Part shown: in pieces, positions 49,883 through 59,528 of the stretch
Position numbering within the stretch: the stretch's first letter is position 1
How the letters are laid out: each line of letters opens with the position of its first letter
Source of the DNA: Enoplolaimus lenunculus
Lineage: Eukaryota; Nematoda; Enoplea; Enoplida; Thoracostomopsidae
Reading direction: 5' to 3'
NCBI GenBank assembly: GCA_030248215.1
Contig: JASANG010003360.1
Span: 184,117-248,116 of the forward strand
Length of the DNA stretch: 64,000 bases
The notes under the pieces: generated by a model
What the model saw: only the letters and a program-made list of their open reading frames with translations
Database searches by the model: none
Told to the model about the DNA's origin: nothing
Made by a program: the position numbers and the translations under genes

Positions 49883-50834
49883 TTGTCGTTTTACTATTTT
49901 AGAGTAGGTAATACGTTATAGTGTGTGTATTTGGGGGTTTTTAGTTACTATAGTAGCGTTGTTGGATTTTTGAAAAGTTTTTACTGCTTAATTTGGCGAG
50001 GATGAGTCAAAATTGTAATATTAATTGAAAATTTGATATTTTATAAAATAAACTTTTGAAACATTTTAAATTTGCAACAGTCACAGCTGAATAACGGGGT
50101 TCGGTAGTAGCGACGGGTTGCGAGGCGCGCTCCTTCAATCAACGCACACGTTTTTGCCGTTCCCCCGTTGAACTGAAACTAAAGGATTCAACGTTGGGAA
50201 AATTTTTGTTAATTCACTGCTAGAAATGTTGTTGCCGCCCTGTCTAAAGTTGACTTCTCGTAATAATTTAGCATTCTTATTCGCTCGCCGTCGCAAGCTT
50301 TAACCTTAAGACAAAGTTATACCAACGTAGGAAAATTTTTGACAATTCCTACGATAAAGTGAACCATAGCCTAAATTTAACGAAGGTCCTTTGTCAAAAA
50401 AAGTATTAATTAATATTGTAACCTTAGAATTTTGAACGTTAGATAATTTTCGTTGATATTGTAATAGATTTATATTTTTGGTAAAAAATTGTCTATTTTA
50501 ACTATTTTACAATCTTTCAAAAATATTTTTTGATATTAATCGCATTTCGCTGCAGTGTACGCTATTTAATTGCAAAAATCAAACGAAAAACCTTGAAATT
50601 ATTTATGATAAACCAAAAAAAGTTGGAAGAAAAAAAGAAAAAACACATTCTTGAAAGCGGCAAAACAATTTAGGATTGGCTTGCGCAGAATTGACACGAC
50701 TTACAATGTCGGACTTAAACTCTTTTGGAGGGCCAAAACCATTTCCAGCAGAGATTGAGCATCCCTATTCTCCCGGTTACTATGAACCAAGAATGGCATA
50801 AATAGCGTAGTATTACACAGTCCTTAATTGGGCA

Positions 50835-51028
50835 GGCTAATGTAAAGAACCGGGGCGGAACAGTATTATAAACATATTCCTTATCCTAAGCCTAAGCCTA
50901 AGCGTAAGAATGAGTTTTTCTAAAGCCTAAACCTAAGTCTAAAGCCAAACAAAAAATTAGTCTAAACCTTAAGCTTGCTCTATTCTAGCACAACAGAAAA
51001 ACGTTCCGCCCCTGATCTTTACATGAGC
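50835..51028. mobile_element. C-family MITE
   Basis: Left end ggctaatgtaaagaaccggg, right end gttccgcccctgatctttac followed by atgagc. It shares the agtattataaacatattcc block and CCTAAG hexamers with the other C copies. Confidence 0.85.
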
Positions 51029-51032
51029 GATT

Positions 51033-51205
51033 GGTCCCGTAGCCAGAGGAGGACAAAAGGGGATCAGCCCTTTTTACAACAATTTTAGCCCCCCCTAGAA
51101 AATTTACATACTTGCTTGTGAGTCGTCGAATACCTTGTATGCTGCTCATGAAAAATGTTTACCCCTCTATCAAGGTGATCTGGCCACCTGGCTAAGAGCC
51201 TGCTC
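51033..51205. repeat. I-family repeat
   Basis: It begins ggtcccgtagccagaggagg and contains tagccccccctagaaaattt, then tacccctctatcaaggtgat. It directly follows the C-family element ending at 51028. Confidence 0.5.
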
Positions 51206-51423
51206 TTAATATTGAAAAATTGTTAAACATTTTTTGCTTTTTAAATTTTCAAAAAGTTAATTTTAAATTGAAAACCAGCTTTTAAGATGAAAATTTTTTT
51301 GTAACTTTGTTTTTTCAATTTTAGTTCGCAATATCTTTCAGTATATATATATAATGTATTTACGCATGATTAGCTTGAAGGTTTCCGGTCCGAAACATTC
51401 TTACACGAAACACTTGACCATAC

Positions 51424-51643
51424 CTCAAATGTGAGTAGCACCTATTAGCAGTTGGTGATCGGTCTTATAACTTTCGAACCCGAGAATGTCGCAGTTTTAA
51501 ATTCAGCACATTTATTGTTGTCGATTTTTGCTACTTCTGTGCAAAGTTTGAAATCTGCAATTGCAGCAGTTCGTTAGTTTGAAAATCTGATTTACCAACT
51601 GGTGATATGTGCTATATGCATTGGAGAATATGGGCCCTAGTTA
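51424..51643. mobile_element. L-family inverted-repeat element, copy 3
   Basis: Left cctcaaatgtgagtagcacc and tattagcagttggtgatcgg, right taccaactggtgatatgtgc and gcattggagaatatgggccc followed by tag. Its right edge coincides with the stop codon of the minus-strand open frame at 51640-51969. Confidence 0.7.
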
Positions 51644-51969
51644 GAATAAGAATTAGTTTCCATTAAGAGTGGTTCAGTATGTGTTGCCCCGGGCTGTCCG
51701 ACCATTGTCGTATCTGGCTTAACTGCGTTCAAATGGTCAAAAAGTATAGCATCACTCTTTGGATAATAATTAAGGTTCGTTCTGGTGATATGGATGATTT
51801 TAACCGCACCAGTGGTCAAAATCTTCGATACCGGATACAAAACCTCCGCATCCGAGATCCTAAGAGCTCTGTTAAGTCCTTCCGGTACCGCCATATCACC
51901 AGGTTTTGCAAGAGCTACGTGCATTACGTAAATACCAACGTACACTGAAATGTATTTATCGTTAAACAT
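51640..51969 (-). CDS. Possible nested minus-strand coding exon, unknown protein
   Basis: On the minus strand an open frame of 110 codons runs from 51969 to 51640, with a TAG at 51637-51639. From about residue 19 it looks genuinely protein-like: ALAKPGDMAVPEGLNRALRI, then SDAEVLYPVSKILTTGAVKI and further, ending TEPLLMETNSYSN. GC content is above the surroundings and codon use is balanced. A TTTCAG near 51949 (minus strand) could be a splice acceptor, in which case the N-terminal residues would not be coding. The stop TAG lies at the edge of an L-family repeat (51424-51643), so the natural 3' end may have been altered by that insertion. I do not recognise the family. It may be an exon of a gene nested in the ARID3 intron, a retrocopy remnant or chance. 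The opposite strand is also open for 89 codons, which lowers confidence. Confidence 0.35.
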
Positions 51970-52469
51970 TACAATATTCGCTTATTAATTAGGCTTAGTC
52001 TGTGTACAGCTGGAGATAAAAAAACCGCCACCGGAAAGCGGAAATTTTTTCGGTCCGGAACTAACGGACGTGAAACAAAATTCGATAAACAAAAATTATA
52101 TTCAACTTGATAATATTCAATAATCTACAAATTGTAATCAAAATACGTGTTTTTAAGCTACCTTTTTGACAAATCTAAACAATTTCAGCTTTCGTGCTAT
52201 TGCCCCAAAGTTTACAAACAAGTTTATTTGAACGGTACCAATTCTGTAAAGGTACAAAAAAATTTTCCTACCAAAATTGCCGTTAGCTCCGCCCAAAAAT
52301 TCTGCTACAGCCGGAGGTTGGTTTTTTGTCAGAGCCAGAGGCAAACCGCCAACTGGACCCTGGTTTTTGAACAAGTATTGTTGTAATATATTATAATATG
52401 TCAGGTAAACACTGATTGCTATTGCAGTAACACTGCAGTTATTCAAAACGTTTTAGATTATTTCAGTCT

Positions 52470-52545
52470 GAAATATATATATACTTATATAAATAAATAT
52501 ATATATATATACATATATATATTTATTTAATTATTTATTTAAATT
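52470..52545. repeat. TA-rich microsatellite
   Basis: atatatatac and aaataaatat runs ending in tatttattta. Confidence 0.85.
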
Positions 52546-53021
52546 TCCTGCTTTTTGATTATAAATATAACTTTTTTGTGTCTTTCCGTACATCTTTACC
52601 ACACACAGCATTAAAATATATTAGTTTTAATAAAATAATTTGGTTTCACCGGCGCAGTTAATATAAAACTGCCGTATTTTTCACTTCGTATCTTTCTCGC
52701 TTTCTCTCTCTCTCTTGTTATCTGTTTTAGCGTAAAACAACGACTAAAAATTGACAAAAAGTATTCTTATTTTTTTGTTTTATATTTTAATATATTTTAA
52801 ACATTAAAATATTAAAATTTTCAAGGTTTTTGGTTTAAATTTTAATCTGTTTTTCTCTGTATGCGTTGATGTGTGTTTATTCAAAAAATATATATTAACT
52901 GCATATAGAATGCACCATTTTGTATAAATCTTTTGAAACAAAACTTATTTAAAATATTAATATTTTTTTGCGTAATCATAACATAGTTGATGTCGCAACT
53001 AGAATTTTGTCGCATGAAGGG

Positions 53022-53227
53022 GGCCAATGTAAAGAACAAGGGCAGAACAGTATTATATGCATATTCCTAAGACTACGCCTAAGCCTAAACCTAAGCCTAA
53101 GATTAAGAATGAACATATTCCTAGACCTAAGCCTACGTTTAAGCAAGCGAAAAAATTAATCTAAACCTTACGCTTAGTCATTTTAATCCCATAGAAAAAC
53201 GTTCCGCCCCTGACATTTACATGGGCC
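53022..53227. mobile_element. C-family MITE
   Basis: Left end ggccaatgtaaagaacaagg, right end ccgcccctgacatttacatg followed by ggcc. The 8-bp flanks atgaaggg and ataaaagg match at 6 of 8 positions. A B-family copy lies 233 bp downstream. Confidence 0.85.
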
Positions 53228-53460
53228 ATAAAAGGTAACAACATTCCTTGAAAGAGCAAAACAGAGTCAGATCCAGAAACCCTGCTGAGTGAGCATGGTC
53301 GTACAGGTTCCTTGGATCCGCAAGTGGATCAAATAGGCGGTCCTACAGAATTAAAGTTTTTGTAGTGAGGATTCGCGGACCGCGGAGCGTCTATGAAACA
53401 AAAGGGTTAAGGCATTTCAATATACAAAATGTATACTTCACAGGAAAGTATCGAAAAACG

Positions 53461-53646
53461 GGCCCACGTTACTTTAAGGGGCGTCCAGGACTCTGGTGGG
53501 TCTATAAAAGAGTTGGTTTACATTCTAGATTACATTTTTTGCTTATACTTAGGCTTAGGCTTAGGAACTCATTTTTGTAAGGCTTAGACTTAGGCTTAGG
53601 AATACGCTTAATCTACTGTTGCGCTCCTAAAAGTAACATTGTCGGC
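53461..53646. mobile_element. B-family MITE (TTAGGC core), copy 4
   Basis: Left end ggcccacgttactttaaggg, right end gcgctcctaaaagtaacatt followed by gtcggcc. The core matches 4554-4731 closely, including the gaactcatttttgtaa spacer between two TTAGGC tracts. Confidence 0.8.
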
Positions 53647-53967
53647 CGGAAACGCGTAGTCATACGTGAGATAGTCAGCAGACCAAAATGCGTGTGCCCT
53701 AGGTCGCGACCCACATGCTTTGTGATTCATGGCTTCAGCTTGTTTTACAGTGGCTCAATTTTTTTAACTTGCTGGCAGTTTAAATAATTTTAAAGTGTCT
53801 TCGACGCCATAAAGTTAGTTTTGTCATTAGTGAAATAACCTAATTCGTTTTTTTCAATTTTTAAGAATGAAAAAATTCTACGTCTAAGAAGACACAGTAT
53901 CTTAGGCAAAGCGTTATATCACCGCATTACTTAATGATGGTAGTGATACTCTTTTTTGTAGATATGG

Positions 53968-54050
53968 TCGGTCCATGTATAGCTGATACCATTTTCATTT
54001 TTTGCTTAGGTTTAGGCTTATTAATACGCTATGTTACAGCACTCATCTAT
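53968..54050. repeat. TTAGGC-core fragment near the ARID3 acceptor
   Basis: It begins ggtccatgtatagctgatac, resembling a D left end, and carries ttgcttaggtttaggcttat. It is short and lies 60 bp upstream of the splice acceptor at 54112. Confidence 0.5.
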
Positions 54051-54112
54051 ATATTGGCTGTATGGTTTGAGTTATCAAAACGTTGATATAACCATTTATT
54101 CATTCATTTCAG

Positions 54113-54437
54113 GCCAACTATAACTCCGTAACATCAGCACTAATACCGTCAACAGTGTATGAAGCTAATTGTGTACCTCCAGCATTAACCCGTCATTTTG
54201 ATTCGGAACATTTTGGCTTTCCAACTGCTCCCGAGCATCGCAACTCAATGGATAAAGGATCTGAAACAGCTCTCAGTGATAGAACATCTCCATTTGGGAA
54301 CAACGGAGGCACACAACTGCGAAAGCATTCACCAGGAAGCACAGACTCATCTCTTCAAATGGACTCAACTGAGACAACTGCCGCTTCTTATGAACGTGTA
54401 ACTCAGGGTGATACTGAGCTTCGCAACAACGAAGGCG

Positions 54438-54493
<56 letters not shown>

Positions 54494-55054
54494 CACAAAA
54501 ACAACTATAGCAACAACAGCAGCAAAAACAACAACAATAAAAATAACAGTAAGCATAATAATATAAATAATAATACTAGTAATAGTAATAAAAACGGTAA
54601 AAGTGACAATAATAGAAACAACAACGACAACAACAGCAACAGCGACCACCAGTCATCCGATCCAGCAATATCCGGTCCCGGTGCACAACAGGTTTCAGGG
54701 TTTTCTTCAGGCACCAGCCTCTCTGTTCGTCAGAGCAGAGGTCAGCATTCAACCGGCACCGATGACGTTTGTGATCAAAATGACGCATACAATCAACCGG
54801 ATACTACAGATTATCGCGACGAGACTTCGCCTGGACTACAGATAGACGAAGCCGGAACCGGAAATATTTCGTATTCATACTTTAACGGGCATTCCGAGAA
54901 TTTTGATATTAGGCGTGGCGCAAAGGACTTGAATGGTGCAACGGCGTGCGATGATGACGACGACAATAATGGCGAACAGTTGGGAAAAGTCGGAGATAGG
55001 GGTTCACCTGAGCCGGTAGTTCCGGTCAGCTTGAAGAGCGATTTTTTGTCAAAT
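54113..55054 (+). CDS. ARID3: ARID3/dead ringer-like gene, large low-complexity coding exon
   Basis: The acceptor (cattcatttcag) ends at 54112 and a GTAAGC donor follows at 55055. The 942-nt exon holds 314 open codons and starts and ends in phase 0, beginning ANYNSVTSALIPSTVYEAN. It has no in-frame ATG until MDKGS (near residue 46), so an upstream exon is expected. Around codons 109-180 there is a run of about 18-19 Asn encoded almost only by AAT, followed by an Asn/Lys/Ser-rich tract. Near the end is an acidic patch (CDDDDDNNGE). Such tracts are typical of disordered transcription-factor N-termini and contain no recognisable domain by themselves. Assignment to ARID3 rests on splice-phase continuity with the downstream exons. 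If the donor is not used, translation would run 14 more codons to a TAA at 55094. Confidence 0.75.
54438..54493 (+). repeat. Coding (AAT)n microsatellite
   Basis: About 18 uninterrupted AAT repeats in frame encode the poly-Asn run of the ARID3-like protein. Pure codon repetition suggests replication slippage and predicts length variation between individuals. Confidence 0.95.
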
Positions 55055-55729
55055 GTAAGCATTGATGACGGTAATTTTTCGTGGAGGCAGAAATAATTTC
55101 GGTAGCAGAAATTCAAAATGATGTTGAACAACTTGCGGTACAGAGCGCCCAATTGCTTGTATACCCAGTTGTGGTCAAACATTTTGAGGGATATAGCTAG
55201 GATTAGCAGTGTTAATCTGATCTTTGGTTACTATATTTGGCTTTGTTTTGACGTTGATGGTTTTGTGGGAATTATTGTCTGTAAAGTTAGAAAAATAAGG
55301 CTGAGAATAACCCAATATGAATTTTATTCAACTGCACATAGGTACACATATTCAGGCTAATGGCAAAATTTTTCGAATAGCATGAATTGTAGTTGAAACA
55401 CAAAGTGCAAACAGTATGGTCGTTGCAACTACGTTTCTGGTGCCGGTTGAAGGCAGAATCACAAATTGAAATGAGTGATTCCGCAATCAGGAACGTACCT
55501 ACGTAAAGGAGGATTATTCCGTTTTTCCGAAAATTTTTAAAAAATTCGGAAAAATTCTCTTTTACATGCTGTTGATTGACATGAAAAGATTAAAAAAATC
55601 ATTTTCTCGCTCGCTAGACTCGTTCGGAATAAACTGAACGAAAATGCCTGGCCACGCTCCTGTTTTTACAACAATTTGAAAATACAAATAAACTTCAATT
55701 ATAATTTTTCTAAATTATTTTATTTTCAG

Positions 55730-55856
55730 CCAGCGGCAGCGGCGGCAGCAGCAGCGTCAATGACAGCCGCACTTGATCCATCAGCGAATCAAGAATTCTT
55801 TCAACGACTTTTGCAAACACAACTGCAAAATCAGCTGATTCAAGCGGCACAAGCAG
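55730..55856 (+). CDS. ARID3: ARID3/dead ringer-like gene, poly-Ala and Gln-rich exon
   Basis: The acceptor (ttattttattttcag) ends at 55729 and a GTATTA donor starts at 55857. The 127-nt exon begins in phase 0, as the previous exon requires, and leaves one extra nucleotide that the next exon completes as a Gly codon. It encodes an Ala run (PAAAAAAAASMTAALDPS) followed by EFFQRLLQTQLQNQLIQAAQA, a Gln/Leu-rich stretch with amphipathic helix character. GC content is clearly above the flanking introns. A protein-interaction helix is plausible but unproven. Reading through the donor would give about 39 unrelated residues before a stop at 55973. Confidence 0.8.
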
Positions 55857-55958
55857 GTATTAATGCATCGTTCACAATAAAAAAATTTCATTTTGCCACC
55901 GAAAAACATTGTATTATTAAGATAGTGTTAGCATATGTCAATTATCAAATTTGTCATA

Positions 55959-56512
55959 CGTTAACCCTACCCTAACTCAAATTTTGCGTTAACCCTACCC
56001 TAACTCAAATTTTGCGTTAACCCTACCCTAACTCAAATTTTGCGTTAACCCTACCCTAACTCAAATTTTGCGTTAACCCTACCCTAACTCAAATTTTGCG
56101 TTAACCCTACCCTAACTCAAATTTTGCGTTAACCCTACCCTAACTCAAATTTTGCGTTAACCCTACCCTAACTCAAATTTTGCGTTAACCCTACCCTAAC
56201 TCAAATTTTGCGTTAACCCTACCCTAACTCAAATTTTGCGTTAACCCTACCCTAACTCAAATTTTGCGTTAACCCTACCCTAACTCAAATTTTGCGTTAA
56301 CCCTACCCTAACTCAAATTTTGCGTTAACCCTACCCTAACTCAAATTTTGCGTTAACCCTACCCTAACTCAAATTTTGCGTTAACCCTACCCTAACTCAA
56401 ATTTTGCGTTAACCCTACCCTAACTCAAATTTTGCGTTAACCCTACCCTAACTCAAATTTTGCGTTAACCCTACCCTAACTCAAATTTTGCGTTAACCCT
56501 ACCATAACGCGT
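55959..56512. repeat. 28-bp telomere-like minisatellite in an ARID3 intron
   Basis: About 20 head-to-tail copies of a 28-bp unit (gttaaccctaccctaactca, then aattttgc) are almost identical until the last copy (accataacgcg). On the minus strand each unit reads GTTAGGGTAGGGTTAAC, so it resembles TTAGGG-type telomeric DNA separated by AT-rich linkers. It begins 102 bp inside the intron after the exon ending at 55856. The high identity suggests recent expansion or homogenisation. Confidence 0.95.
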
Positions 56513-57347
56513 GTTACACAGCATTCTGTGTCAGGCAATTTTGAAACTTGACACATGGTGTAATCCTACCTGATAGTGTTTTCGGTGGCAAAATGAAATA
56601 TTTTACTGTGATCGATGTATAATTTCAAACTTTAAATCAACATTGCAAATGAAATTTCTGCTGTAGATTGCGTATTATCTTATTTTTGGCCCAACTGCGA
56701 GCTAGGTTTGGCCCCACATGGTCATAAAAACACCGTCTCTTTGGAGGCCTAAATATCAACTGAAGTCAAGTGCTCACTTCTGGTGCTTAATTGTGGATTT
56801 CGAAACCTTAAACCTTCTCTCGTTTGGGAACTCCCATCAGGGAACAGGACGGCCCTAAAGGTAACTTGAGCCGTTAGTTCCATTATAACACATTAAGGAC
56901 AGATTGTGTACTGTCAATAGCTGCGTCCAGTATTATAATAGGTTCTTGACAGGGGGCAAGAACACAATTTAAGTTCGCAAAAGATTAAAAGGTTGGAAAA
57001 AAATTTTAATCCCTAGGATACGAATGGATTATTCTGCAGACTGTTAAAAGTTGTTCTGTCGCATCTTTCCGCAAATTTGTGAAGGGAATGTATTCCTCAA
57101 TCCTTCCCCTTGTATATGCCGCTGATTGTTTACTGTTTAACTGGCGAATAAGCTTGCTTAACGTGCCACCCAAGCCCGAGCCAGCGCTCCGGGGGAAGCG
57201 GAGGGCGCGGAGGGGGAAGGGGGGGGGAAACCTCCTTTGCAAATAGCATCATGAGTATATGACATAATTTTGAATTAGGTATTACAAAATTTTATTACTC
57301 ACCGCAAAGACATTCACTAATAATTTTAATTGTTTGACTATTTTCAG

Positions 57348-57576
57348 GCATCAGTTGCTTTCTGCCAGGCGTCCCACCATTTCAACCAGTACAAACCGAG
57401 CCGCTTAGTTTAAAACTAGGCGGTGGTCAGGGAGTCCTGAGACCAGTTGGGACCGGCTGTGCTCAGCCAGGATCGGTATCTCTTGGAGCGAATTTGGGCA
57501 GCGCGCACGGCGGTAACCCGCCTTCAAGTGGCGGTGGCTCAAATGGTACAACGCAGCCGTCTCCGTCCACGTCCAG
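57348..57576 (+). CDS. ARID3: ARID3/dead ringer-like gene, Pro/Gly/Ser-rich exon
   Basis: The acceptor (gactattttcag) ends at 57347. The exon is 229 nt and GC-rich against an AT-rich background. Joined to the one-nucleotide overhang of the previous exon it reads GISCFLPGVPPFQPVQTEPL and continues with SLKLGGGQGVLRP and a Gly/Ser/Asn linker ending in PSPSTS. It contains no known fold. VQTEPLSLKL resembles short interaction motifs found in transcription regulators, but that is only a visual impression. The donor is GTTGGT, weaker than consensus, and leaves two nucleotides (AG). These combine with the first C of the exon at 58321 to make a Ser codon, so phases agree across the intron. Confidence 0.85.
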
Positions 57577-57724
57577 GTTGGTAAAATTGATCTTGAGGTG
57601 GTAGGGTGCCGGACATGAATATTTTACTGACTCTTTTCAAAGATACATCTTAAGTTTTTGCTGAAATTGAAATGAACAATTTATATAGCAGAGGCGGAAC
57701 CGGCCAAAGAAAGTGCGACCTGGC

Positions 57725-57772
57725 AGGGTCGGCCGGCCACTATCGATCAGCCTGGCCGGCCGGCCGGCCGGC
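57725..57772. repeat. GGCC-rich palindromic patch in an ARID3 intron
   Basis: Self-complementary ggccggccggccggccgg with a second ggccggcc 25 bp upstream, separated by actatcgatcagcct. It is strikingly GC-rich for this intron and lies between the exons ending at 57576 and starting at 58321. Confidence 0.75.
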
Positions 57773-58320
57773 GTTTTTCAGTTACTGCTTTTCCGCTGTT
57801 ATTTAGGTTGTGGCAGCCGTTGTGGTCTATGCGAAATGTTGTCAAAAACAGATTTGCGCTAATAACTTATATATTCCTATAATATTAATATTTACTAAGA
57901 TTTTACCAGAAGCAATGGCTGGAGCCACACCTGGTCAGCAATTTCTATGATAACGTAGAATTCCGCTCGTGTAAACCAATTTGTTTAGATTTTAACAAAT
58001 TTTAGATTAAAATTAAAGCATAAGGATGCTCTCGAATTAGTTTAAGGCATAGTCTTGGTTGAATTTGCCCAATCCGTATCATTCTGCTTAATATTGATTT
58101 TAAAAAACGTACCGAATTCATGCGATTTTCATCATTTCGAACACCGATGACTATAATAAGCTAAAATTGACGCTCAAACTGGTAACCGCACAGTCCTTTT
58201 AAATATATATATTAATGATAGACCCACTATTTTAATTTTGCAATAAATGTTGAATTTTTAACTTTAATAAATTTACACAAAACTTTTTGTAATACCAAAA
58301 TTTATAATTAGCTGTTTCAG

Positions 58321-58531
58321 CACTTCGAACAACGAAGCTGGCGAAAACGTCTCGAATCATTCCTGTGGTGATCCATTGTCGCCATTGAGTGCCGGCTACA
58401 TCAAAGGCGCCGGGCCTGACGTCGATATTATGGATGGATCAATTGGAGGCGATGGCATGACGCCAAATAACAGTGGCGGTGGTGGATCGAATTCACAACA
58501 GACGTGGAGCTATGAAGAACAGTTTAAACAG
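58321..58531 (+). CDS. ARID3: ARID3/dead ringer-like gene, exon opening the ARID domain
   Basis: The acceptor (ttagctgtttcag) ends at 58320. The 211-nt exon completes a Ser codon, then encodes TSNNEAGENVSNHSCGDPLS, a Gly/Asp-rich linker (GSIGGDGMTPNNSGGGG), and finally QQTWSYEEQFKQ. That last peptide is the hallmark start of the extended ARID of the ARID3 / dead ringer / BRIGHT family, where (T/S)(Y/F)EEQFKQ is followed by LYE, a short acidic stretch and DPKRKEFLDDLFSFM. The exon stops exactly after KQ in phase 0 at a GTTAGT donor. No sequence matching the rest of the ARID was found between 58532 and 64000, so the core, the REKLES region and the 3' end lie outside the window. Known members bind AT-rich DNA and control cell fate. 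Of all the exons this one best supports the gene's identity. Confidence 0.92.
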
Positions 58532-58947
58532 GTTAGTGAAAATTTTATTTTCCGATCTTTATTTTAACCAGTAACCGTAGTCGCACCCTGATGCAAGTTT
58601 CGTAATGTGCTTGGGTTTCAAACGCTTTCACAATGTATACGCTACGTCAATGAAGGCATTCGCTAAACAATATACGCTTTACGCTTGCATTTGAATGTTA
58701 AAAACGACATTTAGGTACTAATGTGCTGGAACGCTGGCAAAAATACGCATGTGAGGCAGCATTCCAGCTTTAATAATATAGATTAAAGTGTAGTTGATAA
58801 TTCTTAGTTTTCATTGGCAAATATTTTGTTCGATTACCAACTCTTGGTGTAATGTAATTGGCTGAATATTTATTTTGTGATTAGCATTCATTCGATGAAC
58901 TTGGTTTTGTTTTGGTGTTAATTTTTTTTCTTGAATGTTGTGACCGT

Positions 58948-59367
58948 GTTCGCAAATGTGTGTAGCACCTACCACCAGTTGGTAATAGCTCTTAGACCTT
59001 TCAAATCACTGAACAGAGAACTTACAAATTCATCACTATTTTCTGATTTGATTTACAGTATTTCTGTGCGTTGAGATTAGCAACACGCAACAGTTCTTGA
59101 GTATGAAAACCTATGACTAGCTGGTTATAGATGATATGGCCATTGTAAGAACACGGGCGGAACAGTATTATAAGCATTTTCCTAAGCCTAAGCCTATGTC
59201 TAAGCCTAAGCATAAGAATGAGCATATTCCTAAGCCTAAGCCAAGCAAAAAAGTTAGTCTAAAGCTTAAGCTTACTCTATTGCAGTCCCACAGTAAAACG
59301 TTCCGTCCCTGATCTTTACACTGGCCGATGATATACACATTTGAACATATGAGCCCTGATCGTAGGC
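58948..59367. mobile_element. L-family element, copy 4, split by a C-family MITE
   Basis: The left part (cgcaaatgtgtgtagcacct, then accagttggtaatag) and the right arm (actagctggttatagatgat, then atacacatttgaacatatga) belong to one L element. The 189-bp C element at 59138-59326 plus one copy of its duplication interrupts it inside the right arm. Confidence 0.8.
59138..59326. mobile_element. C-family MITE inserted in an L-family element
   Basis: This 189-bp copy runs from ggccattgtaagaacacggg to ctgatctttacactggcc. It is bounded on both sides by a perfect 8-bp duplication, gatgatat (59130-59137 and 59327-59334). Removing it and one duplicate leaves an uninterrupted L element, so its boundaries are certain. 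An 8-bp duplication is typical of the hAT superfamily. Confidence 0.93.
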
Positions 59368-59528
59368 ATATGAGATTGCTTTCAGTACCTTTAAGCTTAA
59401 ACATACTCATAGCCAACGAATAGTGAAATTTGGCTGGAATGCAGAGACATGAGATAAGTCCGATTTTGGAATCGTTCGATCAAGCTTTCGACAGCTACTA
59501 ACCGCTCTGAAGTTAATACGATTGTACT

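Larger units (their letters stand above)
39571..50834. other. Large candidate first coding intron, left part
   Basis: Holds L, C, N, E, inverted-repeat and minisatellite entries listed separately, plus a GATA microsatellite at about 40685-40708 and an AAT run near 47900. The long segment 45761-50834 shows only microsatellites and no recognisable exon. Confidence 0.45.
51970..54112. other. Large candidate first coding intron, right part
   Basis: Contains a possible 63-nt cassette exon (52189-52251), a TA microsatellite, one C and one B element and a TTAGGC fragment just before the ARID3 acceptor. Nothing else was recognised. Confidence 0.45.

Noticed and set aside
54365-54788. Antisense Ile/Val- or Leu-rich membrane-like proteins
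   Set aside because: They are the reverse reading of the AAT and AAC codon runs of the ARID3 exon.
55959-56512. CRISPR array
   Set aside because: The 28-bp unit repeats head to tail without unique spacers, in an intron of a eukaryotic gene.
55959-56512. True interstitial telomere
   Set aside because: Only two GGG-type words per 28-bp unit, separated by a non-telomeric AT-rich linker.
57006-57242. 78-codon minus-strand frame (MQRRFPPPFPLRALRFPRSA...)
   Set aside because: The start lies in a G-rich run, no relative is recognised, and it is inside an ARID3 intron without splice support.
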